A stretch of 45,979 nucleotides of DNA from a virus. The notes beneath the pieces were generated by a model that was not told where the DNA came from, searched no databases, and saw only the letters and a program-made list of their open reading frames with translations. The stretch is from the IMG/VR virus record IMGVR_UViG_3300046557_000204, positions 1 through 45,979 of that record. The stretch is one strand, 5' to 3'. A program made the translations under genes and the position numbers. Below are positions 7,649 to 15,361 of the stretch, piece by piece; within the stretch, counting starts at the first letter, position 1, and each line of letters opens with the position of its first letter.

Positions 7649-8278
7649 TTAGCTGAAAAGACCAGCCGCGCCGTCGCCGGATTTTGTGCTGTCGGGAGCA
7701 TCGCCAGCGTCGGCGATCTTCTCGAAATGATCGTCCGGGTTACCACCACCGCCAGAGCCGCCGAGAACTTCGTCGCCCTGCGCGACCTTAGACACCTGGA
7801 TCATGGAGACGCCAAAGGAGACACCTTTACCTTTTGCGTCGTTTTCCCAAGTGAAGGCGTTGACGATAGCGTAGCCCTGCGAGCCAGATGGGAATTCGTC
7901 CTTACTGGCGATTGGCAGAACCTGCTTGTTTACCAGCTTCGGGCGGTAAGCTTCGCCGGAGATAAGCCGCAGGAAGGTCGTACCGGGGAAGCCCTTGTGT
8001 GGCTCGCCGGTCTTCTTCGATTTGCCCTGCGGGCCATCACCATCAAGGAACGGGCTGTGGATAAGCTTGTCCTTGATCATCTGTCGGGCCTTGTCGCCCC
8101 ACTCTTCAACCGCCGCGTCTACGGCGAGTTTCTGGAGGCTGGAGATATCGGCGCCTTTGGCGAACAAGGCCGACAGGCCCCACTGCTTCTTGCCGCTTTC
8201 CTGCGTCTGGAGTTCGAACACGCCGTTGGTGAAAGCGAATGTCGCCAGCGGGGTTTTTGCATCGGCACTACGAGCCAT
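7649..8278 (-). CDS. Single-stranded DNA-binding protein, DUF2815 family
   Basis: The 209-residue protein matches the DUF2815 pattern: ATFAFTNGVFELQTQESGK, a central KLIHSPFLDGDG, and an OB-fold core ending in VNAFTWEN and GVSFGVSMIQVSK. DUF2815 proteins are T7 gp2.5-like SSBs found beside DUF2800 and PolA genes, as here. The last 40 residues are Gly- and Asp-rich and disordered, and finish GDGAAGLFS. SSB tails normally carry a terminal docking peptide, so the resemblance of GLFS to the tails of other proteins here matters. GGAAG lies 7 bases before the ATG. Confidence 0.9.
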   Translation of the reverse strand: MARSADAKTPLATFAFTNGVFELQTQESGKKQWGLSALFAKGADISSLQKLAVDAAVEEWGDKARQMIKDKLIHSPFLDGDGPQGKSKKTGEPHKGFPGTTFLRLISGEAYRPKLVNKQVLPIASKDEFPSGSQGYAIVNAFTWENDAKGKGVSFGVSMIQVSKVAQGDEVLGGSGGGGNPDDHFEKIADAGDAPDSTKSGDGAAGLFS

Positions 8279-8291
8279 TTTAGTCTTCCTT

Positions 8292-9560
8292 TTAGTCGAG
8301 AACGGAGAAGTGTTGATTTACAGAAGGCGCTACCGTCTTCCGCGTTGTCTTGTCGCTCCTGACGAGCGAAGTGCCGGTGCGGGGGGTTTCAACCCAATCC
8401 GCTATGACGGCCTTGTTCTTGGTGCCGAGTGCCTTTTCGACCTGAGCGGGCGAAGCAACCTTGCGTGGAGCCCATGCCGCGTCTGGGTCTTTGCCTGCGA
8501 TCAGCAAAGCCTTCTCGACCACGAGTGGATCGACGTTGTCCTGCCACTTGCGGCGCCCGATCTTGTCGACAAGCACGTAGTTCGGTATCTCGACGCCGGC
8601 TTCTGCCTGCCCGTGCCAATAGGCACGAACCGCGTTTATCCAACCATCGATCATGTCGAGGCTGTCGAGGATCATTGCCGCCTCTTCAGGCGATTTCTGA
8701 TCCGGCGTGTTGGCCAGTCTTGGCTGTTGTAGGTCGTCAAACCAGACACCAGCCGTATCGAGAGCCTTCCGTTCCAGTGCGGGGCACGAGCCCTTTGCCT
8801 TGCAGAAGGTGCAGTGATCTCCCGCCAACAGATACTCTTTTTCCCATAGGGTCGAGTTCATCGACGGACGGTCCAGCATCGCGGCTTTCGCCCGGTGCAT
8901 GGCCTGGAGCAGATCGGACGTCCACTCCATCAGATCGGCGACGTGGAAGTCCTCAGAGCGTATCCGGCCGCTCTGGTGGGGCGCTCGCGGCTGGACGATC
9001 GTTACCTTGATCGTCTTCACGGCAAGCCCCGGATTGGCCAGCATGGCGCCGAGTGCATAGGTCCGCAGTTGCGGGTTGCCCTTGACCTCGACGACGTAGC
9101 CCCGCCCGCCTTTCAGATCGATGACCTCGAGCTGCTTTTCGGTTGGCGAGTAGATGACCGCATCGGCAGTCCCGCCCGCCTGGAACGGTGGCTTCAGATC
9201 GGCGAGAGAGAATTTCTGTTCGATCTGGAGCAACGACGCCGGGTTAACTTTCGGCGGCGCGGCGGCAACGGTCGCATGACGCACGTAGTTGACATATTCC
9301 ATGGCCGTGTCGGCCATTTCCTCGTCAACTTCGAATTCGTGCGTCTTGCCCTTTTCGGTCGTTCCGATGAAGTCCGACGCGTCGCAACCGGCGCGCAAGC
9401 ACTTCTCGGCGATCTGGTGGCAACACGTTCCCCAATCGGCGGCTTCGTTGGTTTTGTCAGCGTAGCCGTCTGTCAGGGTAAGCGCGCCGGAGCATAGCCA
9501 GTTCCGTTCGGTGGAACTGGCCGACCAGGTGGCGTGATCTCGTACGCCGTGGTCTACCAT
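8292..9560 (-). CDS. DUF2800 family PD-(D/E)XK nuclease-like protein
   Basis: The 422-residue protein has the DUF2800 layout. An N-terminal WSASSTERNWLCSGA is followed by WGTCCHQIAEKCL. The nuclease core has GGTADAVIY (Asp), LEVIDLKGG (Asp...Lys) and a QLRTYALGA helix. CTFCKAKGSCPALE follows at about 255, and the cysteines resemble the iron-sulphur clamp of AddB/Cas4-type nucleases. It is probably a recombination or end-processing nuclease that works with the adjacent SSB, the SNF2 helicase and RusA. It overlaps the upstream MazG-like gene by 7 bases. The tail ends HFSVLD and does not fit the shared motif. Confidence 0.88.
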   Translation of the reverse strand: MVDHGVRDHATWSASSTERNWLCSGALTLTDGYADKTNEAADWGTCCHQIAEKCLRAGCDASDFIGTTEKGKTHEFEVDEEMADTAMEYVNYVRHATVAAAPPKVNPASLLQIEQKFSLADLKPPFQAGGTADAVIYSPTEKQLEVIDLKGGRGYVVEVKGNPQLRTYALGAMLANPGLAVKTIKVTIVQPRAPHQSGRIRSEDFHVADLMEWTSDLLQAMHRAKAAMLDRPSMNSTLWEKEYLLAGDHCTFCKAKGSCPALERKALDTAGVWFDDLQQPRLANTPDQKSPEEAAMILDSLDMIDGWINAVRAYWHGQAEAGVEIPNYVLVDKIGRRKWQDNVDPLVVEKALLIAGKDPDAAWAPRKVASPAQVEKALGTKNKAVIADWVETPRTGTSLVRSDKTTRKTVAPSVNQHFSVLD

Positions 9561-9904
9561 TTCTTGCCATTCGCGGCGAGCCGCGCCTCCTTTTTATGGT
9601 CAGCCCGGTTGGCGTTGAAAGCGCGCTTTTCCGTTACGGCGCCCTCCAGATCGTAGCCAAACGCGCCGGCGTAATCGAAGATACGGATCAAGGCATCAGC
9701 AAGTTCGACTTCCGCCAGCTTCCGGTGAGGAAGCTTGTCGTCCATCAAGTCCTTGCGTTCACCTTCCATGCACTCGGAAATTTCCGAGTGGATCAAGCAA
9801 AGCAGCTCGCCTTTATTACGGTCGAGCCGCGCCCCGGTCGCCGGGTCGTGCCACCAATGCTGATTGGCAGCGTGGCATTCGTCACGGTAGCCGTTCAGGT
9901 CCAT
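9554..9904 (-). CDS. MazG-like nucleotide pyrophosphohydrolase
   Basis: The 116-residue, mostly helical protein has the metal-binding pattern of the MazG/all-alpha NTP-PPase group: HSEISECMEGERKD (E41, E44, E48) and LAEVELADALIRI (E65, E67, D70). These enzymes hydrolyse nucleoside triphosphates to monophosphate and pyrophosphate. In phages they are thought to clean nucleotide pools or lower ppGpp. The ATG shares one base with the upstream TAA (TAATG), so it is coupled. It is followed with overlap by the DUF2800 gene. Confidence 0.85.
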   Translation of the reverse strand: MDLNGYRDECHAANQHWWHDPATGARLDRNKGELLCLIHSEISECMEGERKDLMDDKLPHRKLAEVELADALIRIFDYAGAFGYDLEGAVTEKRAFNANRADHKKEARLAANGKKW

Positions 9905-10578
9905 TACGCGCCGTACCTAGCTTCGGACTGTGCAGCCTTGGCGAAGACAGCGATTGCCTTCTTGATGTGGTCCTGCCCGGCTGCACCGACGAGCGAGAGT
10001 TTCCAGGCGGCTTCGCCGGCGGGCGGCTTGCCGAGCGCGTCGGCGAACATTTTGGCTCCGTCTTCCTGCGTGGCTGGAATGCCGAATTTGGTAACGTAAG
10101 CCGACATGGCTTCCTTCAGGTCTTCCGTGGTCAGCGGCGCGTCGGGCTCGCGCTCCGCTTCGACTTCAGCCTGTTCGTCGGCCTCGTCCTGCGCTTGCGT
10201 CTCCGCGTCGTCTTCAGGAGCGACACGGCTTTCGCCCGTGCTGATACCCTGCGTCGTGGTTCCAGCGGCTTCGTCCTCGGCGATCTCCGCCTTGGTGCGA
10301 CGAGCCTTGCCGGGTGCAGGCTGGCCACGAACACGCGACCCGGTGACTTCAGGCGGGGCGGCATCCGAAGGCGCGTTGCCGTCCGGATCGACAACGGCGT
10401 CGACCGACGCTTGCTTCACGACGGAGCCGATGGAGCCGCCGGTCAAGGCCGTCTGCCCAAGCATGTTGCGCCGCATTTCGGCCATTGGCGGGAGCGAGCC
10501 GTTGATGGCCGCCATAAGGGCCGCTAAGCCCGTTGCCTCTTCTTTTGATAGATAGGCGGTGTCGAAGTTGATATTCAT
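9904..10578 (-). CDS. Hypothetical acidic protein with disordered centre
   Basis: I place the start at the ATG 10578 (MNINFDTAYLSKEEA), which overlaps the TGA of the helicase (ATGA), instead of an upstream alternative at 10605. The 224-residue protein has a helical N-terminus and a long disordered Ala/Pro/Glu/Asp-rich middle (about 80-150). A folded C-terminal part follows, with TTEDLKEAMSAYVTKFG and EAAWKLSLVGAAGQDHIKKAI. The C-terminal piece resembles small domains in phage recombination proteins, but I cannot name it. It lies between helicase and MazG-like genes, so a replication or recombination accessory is likely. Confidence 0.75.
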   Translation of the reverse strand: MNINFDTAYLSKEEATGLAALMAAINGSLPPMAEMRRNMLGQTALTGGSIGSVVKQASVDAVVDPDGNAPSDAAPPEVTGSRVRGQPAPGKARRTKAEIAEDEAAGTTTQGISTGESRVAPEDDAETQAQDEADEQAEVEAEREPDAPLTTEDLKEAMSAYVTKFGIPATQEDGAKMFADALGKPPAGEAAWKLSLVGAAGQDHIKKAIAVFAKAAQSEARYGA

Positions 10579-11924
10579 GCTAATACTTCCCTGATTGCGG
10601 TCCACTTGCGGAGCAAGATTTCCTGTAGCGCTTCGTCTATACTACCCTCAAGAACAGCAACGCGGACGAAGGCTTGGCGCGTTGCTTTGAGGTTGGTTAC
10701 ACGCTTCGACATTTGTGACATATCGGACGGCGTGAAGCTTGTTTCGACAAACCATAGATTTGCCGATGAACTTAGATCGATCGCTTCGCCGGCAGCTTTG
10801 ATCTGCGCCAGGAACACCCGGATCGAGGGGTCAGATAGAAAGCGTTGCTCCGCTTCGTCTCTTTTGTTGGCCGGCGTCGATCCGTCAATACCTACAACAC
10901 CGAACGTCGAAAGCCCGTCTTTGAGGACTTGCCCCACGTCCTTGTGCCAGTACGCCAGCACGATCTTGTCGAGCCCGCATTCGAATTCTTCCTTGACGGC
11001 GGCGACCACGGCATGGGCCTTGATCTCGCCCGTCAGCCGGCGCAGAGGGCCAAGCTCCATCTCGAGCGCCTTGGTATCCCCGGCCTCGGCGGCAGCGAGC
11101 ACGAGCTTGGCGTCGAGCTTGTCTTCGACTTCCCGGCGCATGGCGGGCGATACGGCCAGCGGCAACGTCTCGTAGATCGGCGCCCGGATACCGACGTCCT
11201 GTTGCGTCCGGCGGAGCATGAAATCGCCAATCCGGCCCTTCAGCTCTTCCAGGTTCCGACCGCCGACAACGACGGGGATCTTGCGGAAATTGGAAATCTT
11301 CTTCATCCGGACGACGCAATACCGGTGCAGGAAGTCCTGGTATTTGGTCACGTCAGGCACATCGGACGTCGCGTGCAGCTTGTGAGCCGCCATGGCGCGT
11401 AACATAGGATACAGATCGTTCGGCGCGTTCGGGATGGGTGTTCCTGTCAGGCACCAGGCCTTGTAACCAGCGGCCCGGATCAAGGCCGTGCTGTCGTTGA
11501 CCAGCTGGCCGCCGAGCGTGAAGTCGCCATAAGCCGACTGCGTGCGCTTCGTTTCGATGTTCTTGGCGTAATGGCTTTCGTCGAAGACGACGCGATCCCA
11601 TTTTCGGCCGAGAAGCTGTGACCGTATCTTTGGCTCGGTTATGCCACCCCACCCGACGATGACGCATGTTCCGTTGATCTTGTCCGTGCCTTTGGCGACG
11701 ACCTGCGTTAATCGCTGGTATGGCGACCATTCCTTCATGGCGCGGCGCCAGACCGGGCGTCCGGAGGCTGTCGTCACGATCAAAATGCGTTCTTCCAGAT
11801 TGTCGTCCATCGCCATGATGGCGGCACCGGTCTTCCCACATCGTGGGTCGTCTGCCAGCAAGGCAGTATCGCGCTCTGCTAAGAACTTCGCTCCGGCTAT
11901 CTGTGTTGGGAATGGCGTTGGCAC
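10575..11924 (-). CDS. SNF2-type superfamily 2 helicase/translocase
   Basis: The 449-residue protein starts with FPTQIAGAKFLAER (Q-motif-like) and the Walker A variant DDPRCGKT, with K31 and T32. Motif II is FDESH at 114-118. The second RecA-like domain includes IDGSTPANKRDEAEQRF and IKAAGEAIDL (motif V), and SQMSKRVTNLKATR near the end (motif VI). This compact form without extra domains is the phage DEAD/SNF2 helicase found near SSB and resolvase genes. It would translocate on duplex DNA or remodel forks and recombination intermediates. Cysteine replaces the usual Gly or Leu in the Walker loop. Confidence 0.88.
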   Translation of the reverse strand: MPTPFPTQIAGAKFLAERDTALLADDPRCGKTGAAIMAMDDNLEERILIVTTASGRPVWRRAMKEWSPYQRLTQVVAKGTDKINGTCVIVGWGGITEPKIRSQLLGRKWDRVVFDESHYAKNIETKRTQSAYGDFTLGGQLVNDSTALIRAAGYKAWCLTGTPIPNAPNDLYPMLRAMAAHKLHATSDVPDVTKYQDFLHRYCVVRMKKISNFRKIPVVVGGRNLEELKGRIGDFMLRRTQQDVGIRAPIYETLPLAVSPAMRREVEDKLDAKLVLAAAEAGDTKALEMELGPLRRLTGEIKAHAVVAAVKEEFECGLDKIVLAYWHKDVGQVLKDGLSTFGVVGIDGSTPANKRDEAEQRFLSDPSIRVFLAQIKAAGEAIDLSSSANLWFVETSFTPSDMSQMSKRVTNLKATRQAFVRVAVLEGSIDEALQEILLRKWTAIREVLA

Positions 11925-12017
11925 GTTGGAAGTTCCTTCAGGAAAGCAGGTAAGTCAGGAAAGCAGGATTATCGGAACGTCGGTTTGTATGCCGTTGTCT
12001 GTCGCAGCATCATACAA

Positions 12018-12191
12018 TTACGACGTGGCGTCAACCGCTGTTTTTGCGATAGCGTCAACCATGTAACGGATCATCGACGCGGCAACGGGCAGGCTCATAG
12101 TGAACGACTTGATTTTTCCGTCGACAACCATCGTCAACAGCAGCTTGCCGTTGTCAGGCTTGGCGGTAGCCAACTGGATCGCTTCGCTCAT
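12018..12191 (-). CDS. Small hypothetical protein, 57 aa
   Basis: The ATG at 12191 overlaps the RusA stop (GGATGAG), and GGA lies within RusA's final codons. The protein reads MSEAIQLATAKPDNGKLLLT, then a beta-hairpin-like VVDGKIKSFTMSL and a helix AASMIRYMVDAI. No family recognised; a small alpha/beta or dimerising fold is plausible. The 93-bp gap after it contains TTGACG and TATGAT elements and may hold a promoter for the helicase, though the spacing is not ideal. Confidence 0.65.
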   Translation of the reverse strand: MSEAIQLATAKPDNGKLLLTMVVDGKIKSFTMSLPVAASMIRYMVDAIAKTAVDATS

Positions 12192-12607
12192 CCGAAAATT
12201 CCCTCTCCGATTTGGCGGACCTTCACCCATATTCCGGGCTTGTCGCCATACTGTTTGTGAATGCTGGTCGTCACGATCTGGCAGTCATCGATCCACACAA
12301 CGAGGTTGAGCGCGTCGAGCATCTTCATGATGTTGTCCAGGTCCGGCTTCTTTGTCGGCCATTCCGTGCCCGCTCTAGCCGCTTCCTGGCGCTTCTTTGG
12401 CCATGAACCGGTGATAGCGACAACGATCTTCAAGTCGACGTGCAGCGGGCCGTCTAGCGGCGCTCTGTCACCCATTACCTGCGCGGCGGCGTACTTCAGT
12501 CCGGCTTCATAATCCCGTGTTTTCTGAGGCGTATAGAAATGACCGTCCTTTGTGCCTCTAGGGCGCTCCTTTCCACGGGGAGCGCCCAATAGGACGATCT
12601 CGATCAC
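12188..12607 (-). CDS. rusA: RusA-type Holliday junction resolvase
   Basis: The 139-residue protein begins IEIVLLGAPRGKERPR and contains KKPDLDNIMKMLDAL followed by VVWIDDCQIV. This is the D-x-D-N and D-D-x-Q signature of RusA (D89, D91, D107/108). RusA dimers cut four-way junctions symmetrically and resolve replication or recombination intermediates before packaging. It overlaps both neighbours by 4 bases. The last residues, GEGIFG, extend past the normal family end and belong to the shared tail set. The DNA of this tail matches that of the methyltransferase over 12 bases (GGAATTTTCGGA). Confidence 0.93.
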   Translation of the reverse strand: MIEIVLLGAPRGKERPRGTKDGHFYTPQKTRDYEAGLKYAAAQVMGDRAPLDGPLHVDLKIVVAITGSWPKKRQEAARAGTEWPTKKPDLDNIMKMLDALNLVVWIDDCQIVTTSIHKQYGDKPGIWVKVRQIGEGIFG

Positions 12608-12861
12608 GCGACTGCCTCGACGGCGTGGCGGTACTGATCGACGGTCTGCATATTGCGAAGACAGGCCGCGCGTAAACGCGACCAGTCAGTCATGTCGGCC
12701 AAAAGTTCCAACTCTTCGTACAGTTCGGTTAACGCCAAACTCGAGAAATTGTCCGGCGTTGCGTTGCAGATGTCGGAAACGTCTTTCGACAAACGCCACC
12801 ACATTCGCAACTCTGCCCGCATAGTTTTTTGGTCGCCATCAACTCTATTCGAAGATGTCAT
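12604..12861 (-). CDS. Hypothetical helical protein, 85 aa
   Basis: The stop overlaps the RusA ATG. The ATG at 12861 overlaps the end of the upstream regulator gene by 17 bases and has AGGA about 12 bases upstream. An internal ATG at 12822 (MRAELRMWW) is possible. The sequence is helical and acidic: RLSKDVSDICNAT, LTELYEELELLADM, RLRAACLRNMQTVDQY. No family recognised. The overlap with regulator and resolvase makes it an early gene. Confidence 0.65.
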   Translation of the reverse strand: MTSSNRVDGDQKTMRAELRMWWRLSKDVSDICNATPDNFSSLALTELYEELELLADMTDWSRLRAACLRNMQTVDQYRHAVEAVA

Positions 12862-13090
12862 TACTAACAGTTTCCTTCCCCATATATCCGAGCAGACTTA
12901 TAGGCGCTCCATTTTGGCACTCCAGGATCAACAAGAGGATAGGCCACCATTCGCCCGGTATCGCGCCCCGCGAAAACCATTTTCGGACAGTGTCTCTCGT
13001 TGGAACCTCGACATTGAAGCAGGAAGACAGCCCGACAACGGCGTCCGGAGTTGCGAAATTCTCCTCCAGAAATTGCGTCGTTTTAAACAA
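12845..13090 (-). CDS. Putative Cro-like HTH regulator, first gene of the leftward early operon
   Basis: The 81-residue ORF starts with TTG at 13090, with AGAGG 8 bases upstream. There is no ATG before the conserved part. PTRDTVRKWFSRGAIPGEWW looks like the recognition region of small Cro/YdaS-type proteins. Its place, first in the leftward operon and divergent from the repressor across two operator candidates, fits Cro. It ends SNDIFE, a member of the shared tail set. The alternative is a non-regulatory early protein, since the HTH match is by eye and short. Confidence 0.6.
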   Translation of the reverse strand: MFKTTQFLEENFATPDAVVGLSSCFNVEVPTRDTVRKWFSRGAIPGEWWPILLLILECQNGAPISLLGYMGKETVSNDIFE

Positions 13091-13137
13091 CAGGCCTACC
13101 TCTTTGTTTCAGTGGACTAGATAACGCTAAGGCAAGC

Positions 13138-13268
13138 TGTCTGTTGTGTCAACCTACATTCTGGACAATTTGTCCGGATATGTAAAATTGTACCGATCGG
13201 CTTAGCCCGTACGTTTCCGGACATATTGTCCACTATGTATTGACGCACTGCGAAATGTGGAATACAAA
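13138..13268. promoter_or_regulatory. Divergent immunity control region: two palindromic operators and face-away promoters
   Basis: Two similar palindromes lie between the regulators: GGACAATTTGTCC at 13163-13175 and GGACATATTGTCC at 13219-13231, consensus GGACAnnnTGTCC. Each has a CCGG-type flank, in mirrored orientation. A rightward promoter TTGACG (13240-13245), 17 bp, TACAAA (13263-13268) serves the repressor, with the second operator just upstream of -35. A leftward TTGACA occupies 13152-13147 on the minus strand, with the first operator just upstream of it. This is a CI/Cro-type switch by layout; the proteins that bind it are inferred. Confidence 0.7.
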
Positions 13269-13308
13269 CGACATACGATCAACAGCAACAAAAAGGGCAA
13301 GAACTAAT

Positions 13309-13746
13309 ATGACGAATAGAATTCGCACTCACATTGAAGGCGACACCCCCACTCCAAATGCATTGGCACCCTCACACATGGTAAAGCAGGCCTTCGGAAA
13401 ACGCCTGTATAGCCTTATGATCAACAAGGGATGGACGCAGAGCGAACTAGCTCGACGCTCGGACCTGCCGCGTGACAGCATATCCGTCTACATCCGCGGC
13501 AAATCGCTTCCGACGCCGCTTAGCCTGAAGGCTTTGTCCGAAGCTCTCGGTGTAATTCCTGAAGAGCTGATGCCCAACCACATCGAAAGTGCGATCGATA
13601 ACGACACGCCAGAGATTGAAATGCGCGTCAGCCCGAACAAGCCCGACCTTGCCTGGCTGCGGATCAATCGTCTCGTGACGATCGAAACCGCCCTGAAGGT
13701 TATCGAACTGTGCAAGGCCGACGATGCGTTTGCTTCTGGAAAGTGA
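13309..13746 (+). CDS. XRE-family repressor-like HTH protein
   Basis: The 145-residue protein (ATG 13309, MTNRIRTHIEGD) has an XRE helix-turn-helix: FGKRLYSLMINKGWTQSELA, then RRSDLPRDSISVYIRGKSLP and ALSEALGVIPEEL. A short C-terminal extension follows (about 95-145) without a LexA-type peptidase. A TTG at 13240 would lie in the promoter and is rejected. It is transcribed away from the Cro-like gene and immediately upstream of the excisionase and integrase, so it probably maintains lysogeny at the GGACA-TGTCC operators. Lack of a self-cleavage domain suggests induction does not use RecA-driven autoproteolysis. Confidence 0.8.
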   Translation: MTNRIRTHIEGDTPTPNALAPSHMVKQAFGKRLYSLMINKGWTQSELARRSDLPRDSISVYIRGKSLPTPLSLKALSEALGVIPEELMPNHIESAIDNDTPEIEMRVSPNKPDLAWLRINRLVTIETALKVIELCKADDAFASGK

Positions 13747-14017
13747 AGTCGCGACGCTACTTCGTTGCAGCCGTGAGAAGGTGAAACGCCTGCGGATCAG
13801 CGGAAAACTGCCCTACATTAAAGGGCGCCCCGTTTTGATAGACCAGGCGGACCTAGATATTTATCTGGAGTGTATGAAATGCCGAGCCCCATCCTCAATA
13901 CAGCAGACAACGGGAATTTCTACGCTTACTGGTCAGAGGGAAAGCGCAGCCGACGCAAAAGCATGGGCACTAAAGACCGTTCTGTTGCGGAACAAAGGTT
14001 CGCGCAGTGGATCTTGA
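13724..14017 (+). CDS. Excisionase-like HTH protein
   Basis: Residues 1-52 form a MerR/excisionase-type winged helix: LLESEVATLLRCSREKVKRL, then RISGKLPYIKGRPVLIDQADL and YLECM. It overlaps the repressor by 23 bases and the integrase by about 139 bases. The last 45 residues look like plain read-through of the integrase gene's other frame and may have no function. Next to a tyrosine integrase, an Xis role (bending attachment sites for excision) is the natural reading, though this domain also serves as a plain regulator. Confidence 0.7.
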   Translation: MRLLLESEVATLLRCSREKVKRLRISGKLPYIKGRPVLIDQADLDIYLECMKCRAPSSIQQTTGISTLTGQRESAADAKAWALKTVLLRNKGSRSGS

Positions 14018-14991
14018 TCGGCGGTCATCGCAACGAAATTACGCCTGAAGGCAAGGCCGCGTTTACCGTCGGCCAGCTATGGGCCGTCTATGACGAGAAG
14101 CATGTTCAAAAGGAAACCGCCTCGCCCGACAGCCTGACGCAGTCGTGGAACAATTTGAAGCCTCACTTCGCTGCACTGACGCTGGCAGAAGTGACGCAGG
14201 ACGTCGTCGAGGAATATGGCGATCTCAGAGTTGCCGGCAAGATCGGGCGCGCTTCCAAGCTCGCGACCGTGCGCAAGGAACTCATCGCATTGCGGGCTTG
14301 CTTTAACTACTGCGCGCGCCCGAAGCATCGTCCTCGCATACTGGAGAAGGTCGACGTACCGGCTTTCGACCTGCCGCCTGAAGCCGATCCGCGCGACCGT
14401 TGGTTGTCGACAGAGGAAATCAAGAAGATACTGGCTTCCGCCGCGCAGCTACGCTCCGGCGATCGGCTGTCGCGCGGCGAGCGGTTTATCAGCCTCGCGC
14501 TCGAGACGGCGGCGCGCAAACAAGCGATCCTTGACCTGACGTGGGATCGGGTCGATTTCGAGATTGGCGTCATTCACTACGACGTGCCAGGTCGCAGGAA
14601 GACGAAGAAGCGTCGCGCTGCCGTGGCGATATCCGATGCTCTCCTGCCGATCCTCAAGCGTGCCTATGACGAGCGCCAAGGCAACCTGGTCATGGATCAC
14701 GGGCATGGCGTGTGGGCGACGATCCAGGTCATAGTCGAGCGCTCTGGCATAGCGCCAAAGGCGGATCGTAGGGGCACGAGAGGCCCGAAGGGTAGCGGGA
14801 TATCCCCGCACACGTTCCGCCACACAGCCGCGACGCATATGGCCCGCCGCGGCGTTCCGCTCTATGATATCGCCGGCGTGTTGGGAAACTCCATGGCGAT
14901 CGTCGAAAAGGTTTACGCGAAGCATTGCCCTGGACGGCTTCGCGCAGCGGTCAACTCTATATCGTCCGGCGTTTTGGAGATGGCAGAATAA
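13879..14991 (+). CDS. int: Tyrosine-family site-specific integrase
   Basis: I choose the ATG at 13879 (MPSPILNTADNG), with GGAG 8 bases upstream, over a GTG at 13870; this gives 370 residues. An arm-binding-like N-terminus (KRSRRKSMGTKDRSVAEQRF) is followed by a core-binding helix bundle. The catalytic domain has Arg in LETAARKQAIL, the box HTFRHTAATHM, and the tyrosine in AIVEKVYAKHCP. It integrates the phage at a host attB. The region just downstream (14992-15361) is the natural place for attP. Confidence 0.95.
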   Translation: MPSPILNTADNGNFYAYWSEGKRSRRKSMGTKDRSVAEQRFAQWILIGGHRNEITPEGKAAFTVGQLWAVYDEKHVQKETASPDSLTQSWNNLKPHFAALTLAEVTQDVVEEYGDLRVAGKIGRASKLATVRKELIALRACFNYCARPKHRPRILEKVDVPAFDLPPEADPRDRWLSTEEIKKILASAAQLRSGDRLSRGERFISLALETAARKQAILDLTWDRVDFEIGVIHYDVPGRRKTKKRRAAVAISDALLPILKRAYDERQGNLVMDHGHGVWATIQVIVERSGIAPKADRRGTRGPKGSGISPHTFRHTAATHMARRGVPLYDIAGVLGNSMAIVEKVYAKHCPGRLRAAVNSISSGVLEMAE

Positions 14992-15361
14992 GTAGTGCAT
15001 TTTCTTGCGCAAAAGTGCCCAAAATGAGCGCCTTTTTCGCAAGACAAAACCTACAACGACAGACACATACCCACGGAATAGCCTGCGCAGAAAAGAAAAT
15101 ACAGTCCATACAATGACATACACTAACGACAAAACAGTACAAGCATGACTGAGTGCAACGCGGGCTATATGGGCTTCGGCCTAGTATTTGTGCTAGCTAA
15201 ATCAATCGCTTACCGGCTGGCAGACAACCAGCCAACTGCCCGACAGACAACAGTTTGCGCACCTTTTTGCGCACCCGCTGCTCGGCACGAAGTCAGCTCG
15301 CTATTGACAGCGCTGTATTACATGCGATGGAATAAACGCTTCGATTTGGGGGACTAATAAC
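14992..15361. other. Non-coding region downstream of integrase, probable attP
   Basis: About 370 bases without a convincing gene. It holds three copies of TTGCGCA: 15005-15011, 15255-15261 and 15267-15273, the last two within a 12-bp tandem TTGCGCACC. An inverted CTTGCG...CGCAAG lies at 15004-15042, a GGCTGG/CCAGCC hairpin near 15210-15230, and ACAGACA-type motifs near 15057 and 15242. Such repeats fit integrase arm sites. I see no tRNA 3' end that would name the core. A weak ORF at 15145-15357 lacks a ribosome site. TTGACA near 15304 may start a promoter for the next genes. Confidence 0.45.

Noticed and set aside
13240-13308. Extended TTG start for the repressor
   Set aside because: It would place the start in the -35 hexamer of the repressor's own promoter.
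15145-15357. 70-codon plus ORF in the region after integrase
   Set aside because: No ribosome site, and it covers the TTGCGCACC repeats that look like attP arm sites. Left as possible only.
14992-15361. tRNA-derived attachment core or tRNA gene
   Set aside because: No cloverleaf or T-arm sequence could be found in this region or elsewhere in the window by eye.
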